DNA of 64,000 bases, from the NCBI GenBank assembly GCA_033961575.1, contig CM066729.1, forward strand, positions 36,800,501 to 36,864,500. The letters run 5' to 3'. The notes beneath the pieces are model-generated. The model did not search any database, was not told where the DNA came from, and was given only the letters and a program-made list of their open reading frames with translations. This DNA comes from Aselliscus stoliczkanus (lineage: Eukaryota > Chordata > Mammalia > Chiroptera > Hipposideridae). The first letter of the stretch is position 1. Each line of letters begins with the position of its first letter. Shown here one piece after another: positions 46,915-57,900 of the stretch. The translations under genes were made by a program, and so were the position numbers.

Positions 46915-47489
46915 CGAGGTGCAACAATGAAGTTCACAAACTTGTTGCAATGATGTTGCTAAAATTTTTTGGTATCAGAGGGATTATTCATCATAAATTT
47001 GTACCAATTGGACAAACAGTTAACCAAGGTTTTACTATTTGGAAATGCTGAAAAGGCTGTGTGAAAGAGTTAGACAACCTGAACTTTTTGTCAGCTATTC
47101 ATGGCTCTTGTATCATGACAATGCACCAGCTCACATGGCACTGTCTGGGAGGGAGTTTTTAGTCAGTAAACAAAGAACTGTATTGGAACACCCTCCCTGC
47201 TCACCTGATCTGGCCTCCAATTTACTTCTTTCTTCACCTGAAATTAAAGGAAATATTGAAAGGAAGACATTTTGATGACATTCAAGGCGTCAAGGGTAAT
47301 ACGATGGCGGCTCTGATGGCCATTCCAGAAAGAGTTCTAAAATTTCTTTGAAAGGTGGACTAGGTGCTGTCATTGGCCCATACCTTCCCAAGAGGAGTAC
47401 TTCGAAAGTGACCATGGTGATCTTCAGCAATGAGGTGTGTAGCACTTTTTCTAGGATGAATTCACTAACTTAATTGTGATACCTTTTTG
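46915..47489 (+). mobile_element. Internally deleted mariner transposon (copy 3)
   Basis: TA at 46913-46914 and 47490-47491, in the opposite orientation to the other three. The plus strand encodes YHDNAPAH, then CSPDLAS; the third catalytic Asp region is lost (SNLL in place of S/C-D-F-F). It joins the terminal repeat directly to the TGATATC-like text, as in the other copies, so it shares their internal deletion. The right terminal repeat (aattgtgataccttttt) is eroded. Confidence 0.88.
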
Positions 47490-47491
47490 TA

Positions 47492-48151
47492 TATGCACGC
47501 ATTTACCTCTACAAGACAATGCAACGTGACACTTGGCTTTTTAGAAGTATTGGGTCTGCTTTCTGTAGGTATTCCCCTCTTTTGCCTTTTCACTGTATAT
47601 CTTCCTGATTCCTGGTCTACTCTTCTTATTTTGTTCTGGATTTACTTTTAGAAAAAAAAGTGCATTGAAATATAAATAACAAATTGACATATTAAGCAGT
47701 AATTTTGAAAATATATTTATAACATAAGAAAGTGTTTATGAAACACTAACCAATAAAAAAACAGAATATAGATTTATGCAGCATAATTTTAACTCTGTAT
47801 TTCAAAGAAAATGTATCAGATATAACCTGAGCCACAAACAAAATTAAAATGGATTAAGAAACTCTAATTAGCTGATGATGGGACTGTGCTAGGTTGACCT
47901 ACAGATGAGTGGCATGACATGGAGAACTTTGCTTTACTTTTTCATCTTGAAAAACAAAACAAGGGAGCAAGTTTCCTGCATAAATACCTAGAAGGAAGAG
48001 CCAAGGAAATGGGAAGATGATTTAGGATCCACCGACTACCTGACAGATAGATGTATGTACAGAGAGATTGAAAATTAAATGAAGCAGAAATTGAAGTAGG
48101 CATAGATGTAGATAGAGACATGGAGGCTGGCAAAGAAATTCATAAATATAT
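47492..48151. other. Unique intronic sequence
   Basis: Nothing recognised. Confidence 0.45.
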
Positions 48152-48619
48152 TGTTGGGGAGGAAGAATTTCCCTCTGCCATGAAAAGTTTCTCTTAGATG
48201 ATCTAATAATCAAATCAACACAAGACAAATAAATAGGAGAAAAACATTGAATTTCATGCATAAGGGGACCCCTCATATATAAGAGATTTGAAGACGAAAA
48301 GGTCAAAAGGGTATATGTGTCATCTTGAGCCAAGGAATAGGATAAGGTCCTGGGGATTCAGAAGGCAGGAGGGTCATTCACAGGATGATAAGAGGAGCAG
48401 ATGTTTAGTAATTAGATATCTGTCCTGTCATACAGGTAGGTCATAAAAAACTATTTCTGGTAATAGTTCTTACTATAGACAAGCTCCACAATTTATATCC
48501 CTTAAGAAAGAGGTAAAAGTTTCTGTTGTGCCCATAGGGTCTCAGTTGTCTTTATCTCAAAATAATTCACGCGCTAAAGTGGCATATCTTGGGGAGTCTG
48601 GTTCTGAACCCCTTCAACA
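48152..48619 (-). mobile_element. Solo LTR, ERV1-like, copy A
   Basis: Plus-strand ends are TGTTGGGG and TTCAACA, giving a short TGTTG/CAACA inverted end. Shares long collinear text with 51231-51714: gaggagggtc-type and gataagaggagcagatgttt, then ttctggtaatagtt, then ctcaaaataattcac. Orientation is taken from the better-kept copy B. Diverged; no viral genes. Confidence 0.6.
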
Positions 48620-48774
48620 GAAATACAGATACAGATCAGATATCAGAGACTAGAAATAAATTACCAAAATAGTAACAGAATTTTCCCAATAGTGGCATTA
48701 TGGGATACTTAATTTCCTTTTTAGAAATTTATTTTCTATAGTGTTCACACCTTGTCAACAATGGTAATGCATTA

Positions 48775-48874
48775 TGTTTTTTTTAATTTTTTATTTTTTT
48801 ATTAGTTTCAGGTGTACAAAACAATGCAATAGTTATCCTTTTCACCCCTTACAAAGTGACAACACCTCTACCAT
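48775..48874 (-). repeat. Very short 5'-truncated L1 3' end
   Basis: ttagtttcaggtgtacaaaa, caatgcaatagttatccttt and tcaccccttacaaagtgac are the L1 3' UTR end in reverse, preceded by T-rich sequence (the A-tail). A tgcatta duplication occurs at 48768-48774 and 48875-48881. Confidence 0.8.
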
Positions 48875-49135
48875 TGCATTACTTTTATAAACATGAAAAT
48901 ATCTTCAATTTTTTATGCATCATATGAATTTGAATTAGCACAAAGTAAGACCCTCCTTCTTTAAATTAAAAAGACACCATAAGCTCTAGTTTTTCAAATC
49001 CTGATTTCTAAGTTTCTTTTTTGAAGAGAAGATTCCACTATGTCACCTTTCATAGGGATATTAATGCTAGGTGATACACAATGACATATGCTAAAGTAAT
49101 TTTAAAATAAATTTTCACTTACAGGCTGCACCAAG

Positions 49136-49136
<1 letters not shown>

Positions 49137-49177
<41 letters not shown>

Positions 49178-49236
49178 GAGGTGCCAAAAAATGTATACAC
49201 ATTTTAAGAAAGGAAAAAAGTGTATTAAAGTTATGT

Positions 49237-49298
<62 letters not shown>
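49137..49298. repeat. (CA)n, hairpin-MITE fragment, (TA)n compound tract
   Basis: About 36 bases of CA end in the MITE left terminus (cagaggaggtgccaaaaaa, 49173 onward), which continues about 55 bases (acattttaagaaaggaaaa, agtgtattaaagtt) and is then replaced by about 60 bases of pure TA (49240-49298). The MITE's right half is absent. Confidence 0.88.
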
Positions 49299-49303
<5 letters not shown>

Positions 49304-49718
49304 TTTTCAAGAATTCCCATGTATATAGTGGCTACTTAAGGGTATAAGATAGTAAATGGCCCCTGAACAATAATTTTGCATGAGTAATTCCTTTGTATTT
49401 CATCCTGTAATCCAACCTGTAATCTTGGTCTTCTTCACTTTACTTTCTTGTGGAGCTACTGACTGACATATTAGAAAAGAGTAAGTATATTTTGCAATGA
49501 GTATTACAAAAACATCAGAAAGCAAATCTTAGTGAACTAGAAACCACCCAAGAATTTATCAGCTGGAGTATCTTTGTTTTCTATTTTATGGGGGAGGTGG
49601 GAATGGAGGAAGAGGAGGAAAGTGAATTAACTCTTTCTGTTTTCCTTAACATTTCAGAGAATGATTATATAAAATGACTCATGATCTCTATCCCTTAGGG
49701 ATGTTGTCAGGGTTTTTT

Positions 49719-49815
49719 GTTTTTTTTTTCAAGAGGGCAGTGTCACTGGCCCTCATATGTGGGATCCGAACCGGGGCTGCTAGCGTCCCAAGCCAGGTCC
49801 CAACCACTGCACCCA
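49719..49815 (-). repeat. Head-only tRNA-derived SINE
   Basis: Duplications tcagggtttttt at 49707-49718 and 49816-49827. On the minus strand: tgggttggg-type A-box region (mutated), B box ggttcggatcc, and a stop after cactgccctc into an A-rich tail. The first bases of the head are missing. Confidence 0.85.
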
Positions 49816-49896
49816 TCAGGGTTTTTTTATAAAGTATTCTAAGAGGTTTGCATAAGATGCTAATGAGCATGCTAAACTTAAACCATAGTCACTCTT

Positions 49897-50453
49897 TGGG
49901 TCGAACAGTTAAGTTCGCAAACTCATCCTAGAAAAAATGCTACACACCTCATTGCTGAATATCATTATGGTCACCTTCAATGTACTCCCTTTGGGAAGCT
50001 ACACACTGATGCCAGTGCCTAGTCCACCCTTCAAAGAAATTTTTAAACTCTTTTTCTGGAATGACCATCAGAGCTGTCGTCGTATTACCCTTCATGTCCT
50101 GAACATCATCAAAATATCTTCTTTCAATATTTCCTTTATCTTTAGGTAAAGGAAGAAGTCATTGGGGGCCAAATCAGATGAGTAGGAAGTGTGCTTCAAT
50201 ACAGTTCTTTGTTTACTGGCTAAAAATTCCCTCACAGTGCCCTGTGAGCTGGTGCATTGTCATGATGCAAGAGCCATGAATTATTGACGAAAAGTTCAGG
50301 CGGTCTAACTTTTTCATGCAGCCTTTTCAGCACTTCCAAATAATAGTGATTTGCTCTTTGTCCATTTGGTACAAATTCATGATGAATAATCCCTCTGATA
50401 TCAAAAAAAGTTAGCAATATTGTTGCATCACAAACTTAATTGTCAGACCTTCA
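49897..50453 (-). mobile_element. Internally deleted mariner transposon (copy 4)
   Basis: Right end gtcagaccttca, with TA at 50454-50455; the left end is eroded (gtcgaacagttaag). The minus strand reads TFFDIRGIIHHEFVPNG, then NSWLLHHDNAPAH, then breaks frame before the third Asp block. Same 5' junction and about the same length as copies 2 and 3. Confidence 0.88.
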
Positions 50454-50455
50454 TA

Positions 50456-51230
50456 TTACAAACTAATTTGTTTCTCTTTTTCTATGTTTAGAAATGTTTT
50501 TCAGACCAGTACTACATTACTTGTTTCCCCACCCCCTGATATTCATTGAAGAAAACACTAAGTTTATGGTTGAACTTTGTGAATTTGGTATGAAGAAACA
50601 AACAGAAGCTTTTTAATATTTAAGTTGTTCCTAATCAAAAGAAAATCTTTTAAAAATTGGTAATAGAAAGACTCAACATATTACTTTTGAGATAATATTT
50701 TGATGTATGATTTAAGTTCAAAAGATGTACATTAAGTTTCTGTGAAAATATTCATGGGAATATTAAGCATATATTTTGATGTAAGAATATTTAAAAGTAG
50801 TCTCAATTATTTCTTTGGGTTCAGAATATCTCTGAACAATTAAATTTGTCAAGCCATAATATTAAATTTTTAGTAAAGAACTGAAAAGAGCACTAAATTT
50901 TGAAATTTACTTTTAAATAATATATTTTAAAAATAAATCTTTAGTATCTTTATAATTGTACTTAATACCAAATGTTATTACTCTTATTTCAATACACTTT
51001 TTTTAATCTATTGTGTTCCAAGTTGATTACAATTATAATAGTCATACTTGGCAATTTTTAATAATTATTGATTCAATTAACCAGAAATTTGTTTCCCATT
51101 AGTATTTTCAAAAAACATATCAAATAATCTACAGTTTGGAGTGCTTCTTAACTATGTCTATTAAAAACAGTCTTTTCTATATGTTGTTTTTTTGTATCTC
51201 TTGGTTAAAAATTTGTCATTCTTTTACTGT
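50456..51230. other. Unique intronic sequence, very AT-rich
   Basis: Nothing recognised. Confidence 0.45.
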
Positions 51231-51714
51231 TGTTGGGGAGGAAAAGTTTTCCTTCTGCCCATCTCGGTTCTTTGGCTGGTCTAAACATAAAACTGACATA
51301 AGACAGATGAACAGGAGAAAAACAAAGTTTTAATTTTGTATGTATGGGAGACCCATAAAAAAAACATGTGACCCAAGTTCCGCTCAGACAGGTGAGGTTT
51401 ATATACCATCCTAAGCTAAGGAATGGGACAGGGGCCTAGGGCTTCAAAGGGGAGGCGGGTAATTGGCAGGTTGATAAGGAGAGCAGATGTTTGGTCATTA
51501 GATGTTTGTCCTGCCATACAGATAGGTCATTCAGATAAAAGTTATGTCTGGTAATAGCTTTCTCTAAGCTAGGCCTTTTATCTAAATTCTTTCAGATAGT
51601 TAAGGAAGAAGCAAAAGTTTTTCTTGAGTTTGGTGGGTCTTGATTGCCTTCAGCTCAAAATAATCTGCATGCCAAAGTGGCACAGTTTGGGGTGGCATCT
51701 TTTGCCCCCCTTCA
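51231..51714 (-). mobile_element. Solo LTR, ERV1-like, copy B
   Basis: Plus-strand ends are TGTTGGGG and cccttca. On the minus strand there is a TATA-like ggtatataaacc (complement near 51398-51409), then an ATTAAA near the complement of 51330, then the C/T-rich ctttgtttttctcctgttc. Related to copy A 3.1 kb to the left in the same orientation. The 2.6 kb between them holds only host repeats, so they look like two solo LTRs and not a provirus. No clean duplication at the ends. Confidence 0.62.
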
Positions 51715-52129
51715 TTATGTTTTCTCTTTTGCAGTTACAGTACCAATGGGGCTCTGATGACAGGCTTCTATCTTAATGAACTTAGCACTTATTTTCAAAT
51801 ATAGATAATGTTACTGGCACCTAATAAATATCTAATCCTTATTATACCTTTATCTCTACTTAGTCTGAACATTTTTGTGTTGACCTCATGAGAGCCTTAC
51901 AGAGGAAAGTCAGTAGTTTCCCCCAATACACTTCTTTTTAAAAATTAACAATAAAATGTTTGACATAAATATTACATGTTCAGAAATATGTTGTATGTTC
52001 ATAGGAATGTATTCCCAACACAACACTTTACCATATTTTTGAAATCATTTTTCTTGTCAATTATTCTGTTTTAAATTTCATTTCTAGCCTGATTTTTTTT
52101 AAAAAACAAACTATTTGTTAAAAGATGTG
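51715..52129. other. Unique intronic sequence
   Basis: Nothing recognised. Confidence 0.45.
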
Positions 52130-52620
52130 TTTCCAGAAAGCAAACTCTAAAATGGAGATTAATGTGTGAGAATTTTGTTCAGAGGTGTCCTTAGGATCAG
52201 CAGCTGTAGAAAGGGTGGGAGAGAAACAGGGGCAGCAGGAGAAAATGGGGCCTGATGCAGGAACACAAAAACTTCAGCGGGTCTCATGGGAAGTTCCATG
52301 ATGGCCCTTTAGAGCTGTGCTGACTTGGGGCCAGAGGCTGGACTTTTATACTCTGCATGCACTAGTCATTGAATTTGGGCCAACCCAAGAAGGAGGCATA
52401 TCCTTGGATAAAGAGCTATCTTCAGCAGAGGCAGTTCTCTAAAAGGCATGACACTGAAGGCCGTATACAGTCAGCATTCCTGGTACCTCGTGTACAAGTC
52501 TTTCATACCCAAAAGGGGCTCTGGGTGGTACATCGTAGCATCCACTACACTAGACTACTGAGCAGAACTGGATGTGTCCACTGAGTTGACATCAAGCTTC
52601 TCTGAGCTAAGGAACATTCA
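52130..52620 (-). repeat. Ancient LTR-like repeat
   Basis: gaaagcaaactctaaaatgg, agattaatgtgtgagaattt, tccttaggatcagcagctg and tggacttttatactctgcat are diverged forms of a dispersed mammalian LTR-type consensus that I know in reverse orientation. Family not assigned. The 71-codon plus ORF inside it is not a gene. Confidence 0.4.
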
Positions 52621-53639
52621 CAGCTCTGGCACAAAAAATTACTGAGCAGATGCTGCTTTCTTTTCCTACCTCTTTGCTTCCCTGACATTTTAGTTTTCTT
52701 TGCATATTTAGAAAACCGGCCAGTGATATGCTTTGTTTTCTGATTTATGTATTACAAATCCATGTGAAGATTGTGGATAGATTTAACTGACAATGCTTCC
52801 ATTATATTGTTCTCGATGTGTAGTTTCCCTAAAATATTTGGTAGATCTTAATATAGCTTCTCTTTTGACCTTGTTTAATTTGAATGGACACTTTTAATTA
52901 GAGCCTGCAAAATTTCTAAATGTGCCATATGGTTTGCATAAAAGATTTAGCATAGAAGGAAGGATAATTATTGTCTGTGGAATAGCTAAAAGAATGTTCA
53001 ACTAGCCAACTATCAGATGTGATTCAGATGTAAAAGACAAGCTGAAGGAACAGTAATCAGTTTTGAATTACGTGTAATCATTCTTTTCTGGTCCTTTTAT
53101 TTTCTATAGAATTTGTGGGTAAACCTTCATAAAAGTAATAAAGAATCACTTCCTGCAAAACTTACAGGTTTTATAGTGATCAGATACAACTTAGTCTGTC
53201 ATGTATTTGTAGCCATTACTTGGAAATATATTAAACCTTGAAAAAAAGAACATTCATTTTCTGATTATATACAAATTTTGAAAAATCTTATGAGTGGTAA
53301 ATATTGATGCTGTTTCCTTAAATTTAGATTTTGAACTGTGGGAATAGGCTTTGCTGATAGTCCATGTTAAGTTACTGTGGAAGTTATAGGAAACCATAGG
53401 GAAGACATGGTTATAGCTATGATATGATGTGTAGAATATATATTTACTATCTGATAAATAGAGGTCAGCAGCCAGGTGCCACTGGTGATTTCAGTTACCT
53501 GTTTTGGAGATATACTGCATGTAATCTTAAAAAGGTAGAAGTGATTCACTCTCATTATAATATGTACAAATAATAAAGGCAAAGCAAAATTATCTCTTTA
53601 GTAACCTTTTCTACTCTTTGCACTTACCCTTCCCTTTAC
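52621..53639. other. Unique intronic sequence
   Basis: Nothing recognised. Confidence 0.45.
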
Positions 53640-53852
53640 CTAGATTTAATGCACATTCAGTTCTATGTGCATCCTTAGTGGTCTTTTAAGCATTTACATC
53701 TGTCTAAATATGCATCTGTATAAATTTATCTGTGTATACAGTAATAGATTCCAGATGTTTATATACATGTCTATGCATATGTATGTGATTAGAAATATAT
53801 ATACACACACAACATACACATCATATGTCATATATGCCATATATAGAGACTT

Positions 53853-53919
<67 letters not shown>

Positions 53920-54180
53920 TATGACACAGACATATTTTCATGCCAGCACATTTAAATAGAACTTATTATTTTAACACTGTTGCATCATATTCCATATGGT
54001 GGATTTACAATTTTTACTTAACCAGTGTAAAGCATGTAAATAAGTGTTCTTTGAAGATGCTATTATTTGATTTATTGCGGTTCTTCTATTAAATAGGTGG
54101 GTAATTTTATATTATTTTATTTCTTTCTAAAATCAAAACAATGTCTGGTTGTCTCTATTTTTAATGGTTAAATTTTGTAA
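53640..54180 (-). repeat. Possible old L1 relic, with a (CT)n microsatellite
   Basis: gttgcatcatattccatatg, gtggatttacaatttttact and taaccagtgt resemble antisense L1ME text. A pure (TC)n array lies at 53852-53914, preceded by an imperfect TA/TC stretch. The relic call is weak; the microsatellite is certain. Confidence 0.5.
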
Positions 54181-55334
54181 AACTTTGAATATCACACTGT
54201 TATTTAGATATTTCTTAAAACTAAGATACTAATTGTAAAATAAATCTTTTACTACGTTTTAAAAAATCATTTCAGATCCTTGTCTTCCATGGGTTCCTTT
54301 TCTCTGAAGCAAACTCTTCTATGCTTTTCGCTTATCCGAGAATGGAAGTTCCTCCACAACATTATGTCATATGTAATTGCAAATGCCAGGTTCTCCGTAA
54401 GTAGGTACAATCCTATAAATTAAAGTCCACCTATACAGTTTATATTTTTAGTTAAACTTTCCACTTTCGAGACACGTATTATAAAAACCTGACCTACTAC
54501 AGCACATCTTCCAATTTCTCATCAATGTCCATTCAGCCAGAGCACTAACTGCTTCATAAGCTAAATTAGAGTGCCTTCTTATAGCTGATAATTTTTGGTA
54601 CAGCCTCTTGAGCGTCAAGTGCGAATTGCAAGAGAATCAGTCCCTGGACACATTCAGCGTTATCAGCCTGTATCCAGACAGCATTTGCTTCCCTTTGACG
54701 GTTACCAGCCTGCACGTTTCCATCTCTTTCATTTGTGCTGCCTTTGTGAATCCACAAAAATCACGTTCAGAACACGAGTGAAAGGAAGAGTCTAGGAGCC
54801 AGAAGCATGTTTTCTTTAGGAAATCACTTCAGCCCCGACAAATTCCTCTTCCTTGTTCCATTCTCACAGAGAACTTCATCTATGTCTGGTTTGGCTGCAG
54901 TCATAGACAGTTAAATGATAAATCTGGAAATGTGTTTTCCTTACACTGTCACATCAGATGCTAACAGAGTTTTTTTGTTTGTTTGTTTTGTTTTTTAAAT
55001 AGAATCCACTGTCTAAAATGAATGACTTAAATCTAAGCCCATTTTGTGACATTTTTTAGTGTATTTCTAACATTGGTCAACTGTATCCTTGGCATCGCTC
55101 TTTTGGATTGAACATATGTTTCTTGATAAGTGAATTGTTTCATTAGATATTTTTTATGGTGAGTTATCTTGTTTCAGCATGTGCACTTTTGTTTATATTT
55201 ACATACATTATTATGTATTGATTTAATTAATAAATCTCTCTTGGCTATCTACTATGCCTAACATAGCATGCTAAGTGCCAGTGGTCATTTACCTTAGATC
55301 ACATAATAAGGATTGTAGGGAGCATATTATGAAA
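54181..55334. other. Intron with an unexplained CpG-retaining segment
   Basis: 54590-54795 keeps about seven CpGs in 200 bases and is open in a frame on each strand (plus 54595-54795, minus 54566-54757), unlike its surroundings. I do not recognise either product. 54276-54396 has an acceptor-like ttcag and a donor-like gtaagt (see findings). The rest is ordinary. Confidence 0.4.
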
Positions 55335-55520
55335 GAGAAAGAACATTAGATTTAGCATCAGAAACTATGTGTTTGAACCCTGCCTTTGTCAGTTAGATGA
55401 TGTCAAACTTTAGTCAAATTATTAAATTTATCTCTGCTTCAGTTTCCATACATATCTTAAATGGGACTGGTAATAGATTTTTCATTGACTTCACAGGAAT
55501 TAAATAATGCTAATTTGCTT
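55335..55520 (+). repeat. MIR SINE
   Basis: acattagatttagcatcaga, tgtttgaaccctgcctttg, tctctgcttcagtttccata and aaatgggactggtaataga are in MIR order. Confidence 0.85.
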
Positions 55521-57039
55521 TATCATTGATTAATGAAAGTAATAACTGTAAAAAAAATTGTCCATGTTTTCTATCCTTAATGAGCTTCTATTTTAATGGA
55601 AGAGAATTTTATTTAAAAAAATATTTACAAATAACTATAAGGCTAGGTATAATGTTCACTAGAGAGAAGGACAGAAAAAATGATATAGTTTTTCTGGGAA
55701 ATAAATCATGTCCAGTTGGAGTAATAAAGAAAGATTTTATAAATATGAGGAATTTCAGATGGAACCTGCAGGGTGGTAGAATTTCATCCTCTTGCAGATG
55801 GAATGATCACTCCTGGTATAGGGATTGGAATGAGCCAGAATGTGGAGTTCACAGAAAGCCTCTGCAATACTGAGAGACACAGTTTGGTTTGGGCCCCGAG
55901 TACATACAGTGAAGTAATGAGATGTAAGTCTAGAAAGGAGGGCCATAGCGAGACAGAAGAGGGCCTGGAGTCGGAGGTCAGGAGTTCACCATCCTGAAGA
56001 CATCAGGACACCCTGAGAATTTTGGAAATTATCAATACAATAATAACTTTCAGCAAATAACCAATAACTTTCAGGCATCAGGTTGTAAAACTTTCCAACA
56101 GAAGGAATGGCTGATTTGATAAAAGTACAGTTCTACTAATAAATCAATTTTGCACTAAACTATTTCACTTGTCAGTCTAAAGTATCTGCATTTGAGTTCC
56201 TTCACTAATTTTAGAGTCCTGAAGGACTTCTTCTTAAATAAAACTGTACAAGGAAATCTCTTTTAGAAAAAAATGCCAATGTTAATCTCAATGGGGAATC
56301 GCAGTATCCACCCTCAAAAAAACATGCACTGCTTATAGGCCCAGGAAATGGAATGTTCCAACTTCAGATACATTAAGATCTCTGCTGGGCATTCTGTTAA
56401 ACTTCCATTTGGTAAGTGATAGGATGGAAAATAGAAAATGCCCAGGACTGAGAAAAGTAGTCAGGGAAGTGAGAAAGAATCATTAAAGTGCCAAGACAGT
56501 GAATCCCAGGTAGGAGATGAGAGAGTGGAGGGTGTCAATATTATTGACATCTACAGAAAGGCCCAAAGTACTAGGACTGTGACATGCTATTTTCTTTGGC
56601 TATTAGGCAATCTTAGGAAACCACTGACCAGACAGTTTTAGCAGTATGATGAGTGAGACAGCTAAACTGTGAGAGGAAGGGATGAGGATGAAGCAGAGAC
56701 AGTAACTGCCAGACCACTGGTGTTTGAAGTGGAAGGAGCAGCACAATGGTGGGGAGAGGAGTGAAAAATAGGGGTGAACTCAGGGAAATCTAGCCAATGG
56801 CAAGGGAGAGAGGAAGAGTTAAGCTGAAAGGAATAACTGATGCTGCAAAGCCTACAAGCTGGAAATAGAATTGGATTGAGGGCATGGTGTAGAGGAATTG
56901 GCTTAGAACCCATAGGAAGAAGAGGAAGTGGAGTGAAAATAGGAGGCATTTGTGATAGAAAAAGGATACTGTTGATCAGCTAGCTCAAAGGTCACTGCTG
57001 GATGAAAGGGGAGCATTTCTTGGAACCTGAGGAGTGTGT
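55521..57039. other. Unique intronic sequence
   Basis: Somewhat G-rich between 56640 and 56950. The 115-codon plus ORF at 55526-55873 and the 95-codon minus ORF at 56662-56949 have no recognisable domain. Confidence 0.45.
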
Positions 57040-57900
57040 GCAGGGGACCTACATAATGCCCAGGACCCAGTGCAAAATGCAAATGTGTTGCCTTGTTCAA
57101 AAAGCAGGGGGAAAAGGTGTTATTCCAGGTACTAGCATATAAAACTTTTAGTTTTCTTTACTTGTCTTTCTCTTTCACCCCATCATGGTATTTTCTATTT
57201 GCATTGTGCTCCTTGGGCATGGAGATACTCGGGGAAGTGCAGATACTTACAGGTCCCAGGTAGTCTCTCCTGACAATTCAGCACGTGTGTGCCTGAGCGC
57301 CAACACAGTGCCCAGGCTGGGGGCAGGAAAGCCTCTCTCTCCTTCCTACTAGCTCACACCCCTATGCTCAATGGATGGACAAACCCAAGGCTTCTCTGTG
57401 CTTGGACTCACTTGGTTCTGGGACAGGGCTGAGTGGGAGGCTCACCCCTGTAAAATCCTCCTTCAGGATGCCCTGTGATACTGCCAGCTTAGAACCGGGC
57501 CAGCTGCTGCTATAACCTGCCAAAATGCCACAGATACTGTTCACCAAACCCTGGCTGTCTCCCAACCTGTGCTCAGGCCCCCACAGAGGGGTGAGGGCAG
57601 TGATCGCTAGGTACAGGCAGGGAGGGCAATGCTGGGCAGCCTGGCAGAACCACACCAACAGGGAAGGGAAGGTAACAGGACATGGAAAGATGTGTAAGCT
57701 CAGTCTCCAAGTCCCTGGTCCATGCTTCATTGTCCCACCTGACTTCGCTTACCAAACACAAATATCAACATAAAAGCATTAACTATTTCAAGATGGTGAA
57801 GAGACAGCATTGAATCCGAAGCACAGGGCCCTTCTGAGCCCAGAGCTCTTTGCCATTTTATTGGCCTCATGCCCATGAAACTGCTGCTGAGTGTGTATGT
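57040..57900 (-). repeat. GC-rich ancient interspersed repeat
   Basis: Start tgcccaggacccagtgcaaa, then atgttgccttgttcaaaaa; end gcacagggcccttctgagc, then catgcccatgaaactgctg. I know this text as a dispersed mammalian repeat but cannot name it. It accounts for the ORFs up to 120 codons here. A CpG-poor, GC-rich middle part is unassigned. Confidence 0.45.

Noticed and set aside
49119..49310. Minus ORF of Tyr-Ile and Cys-Val repeats
   Set aside because: A translation of the (TA)n and (CA)n arrays. The same applies at 1650-1910, 25539-25775 and 60577-60816.
53665..53955. 96-codon plus ORF with a long Ser-Leu repeat
   Set aside because: The C-terminal part is a translation of the (CT)n microsatellite.
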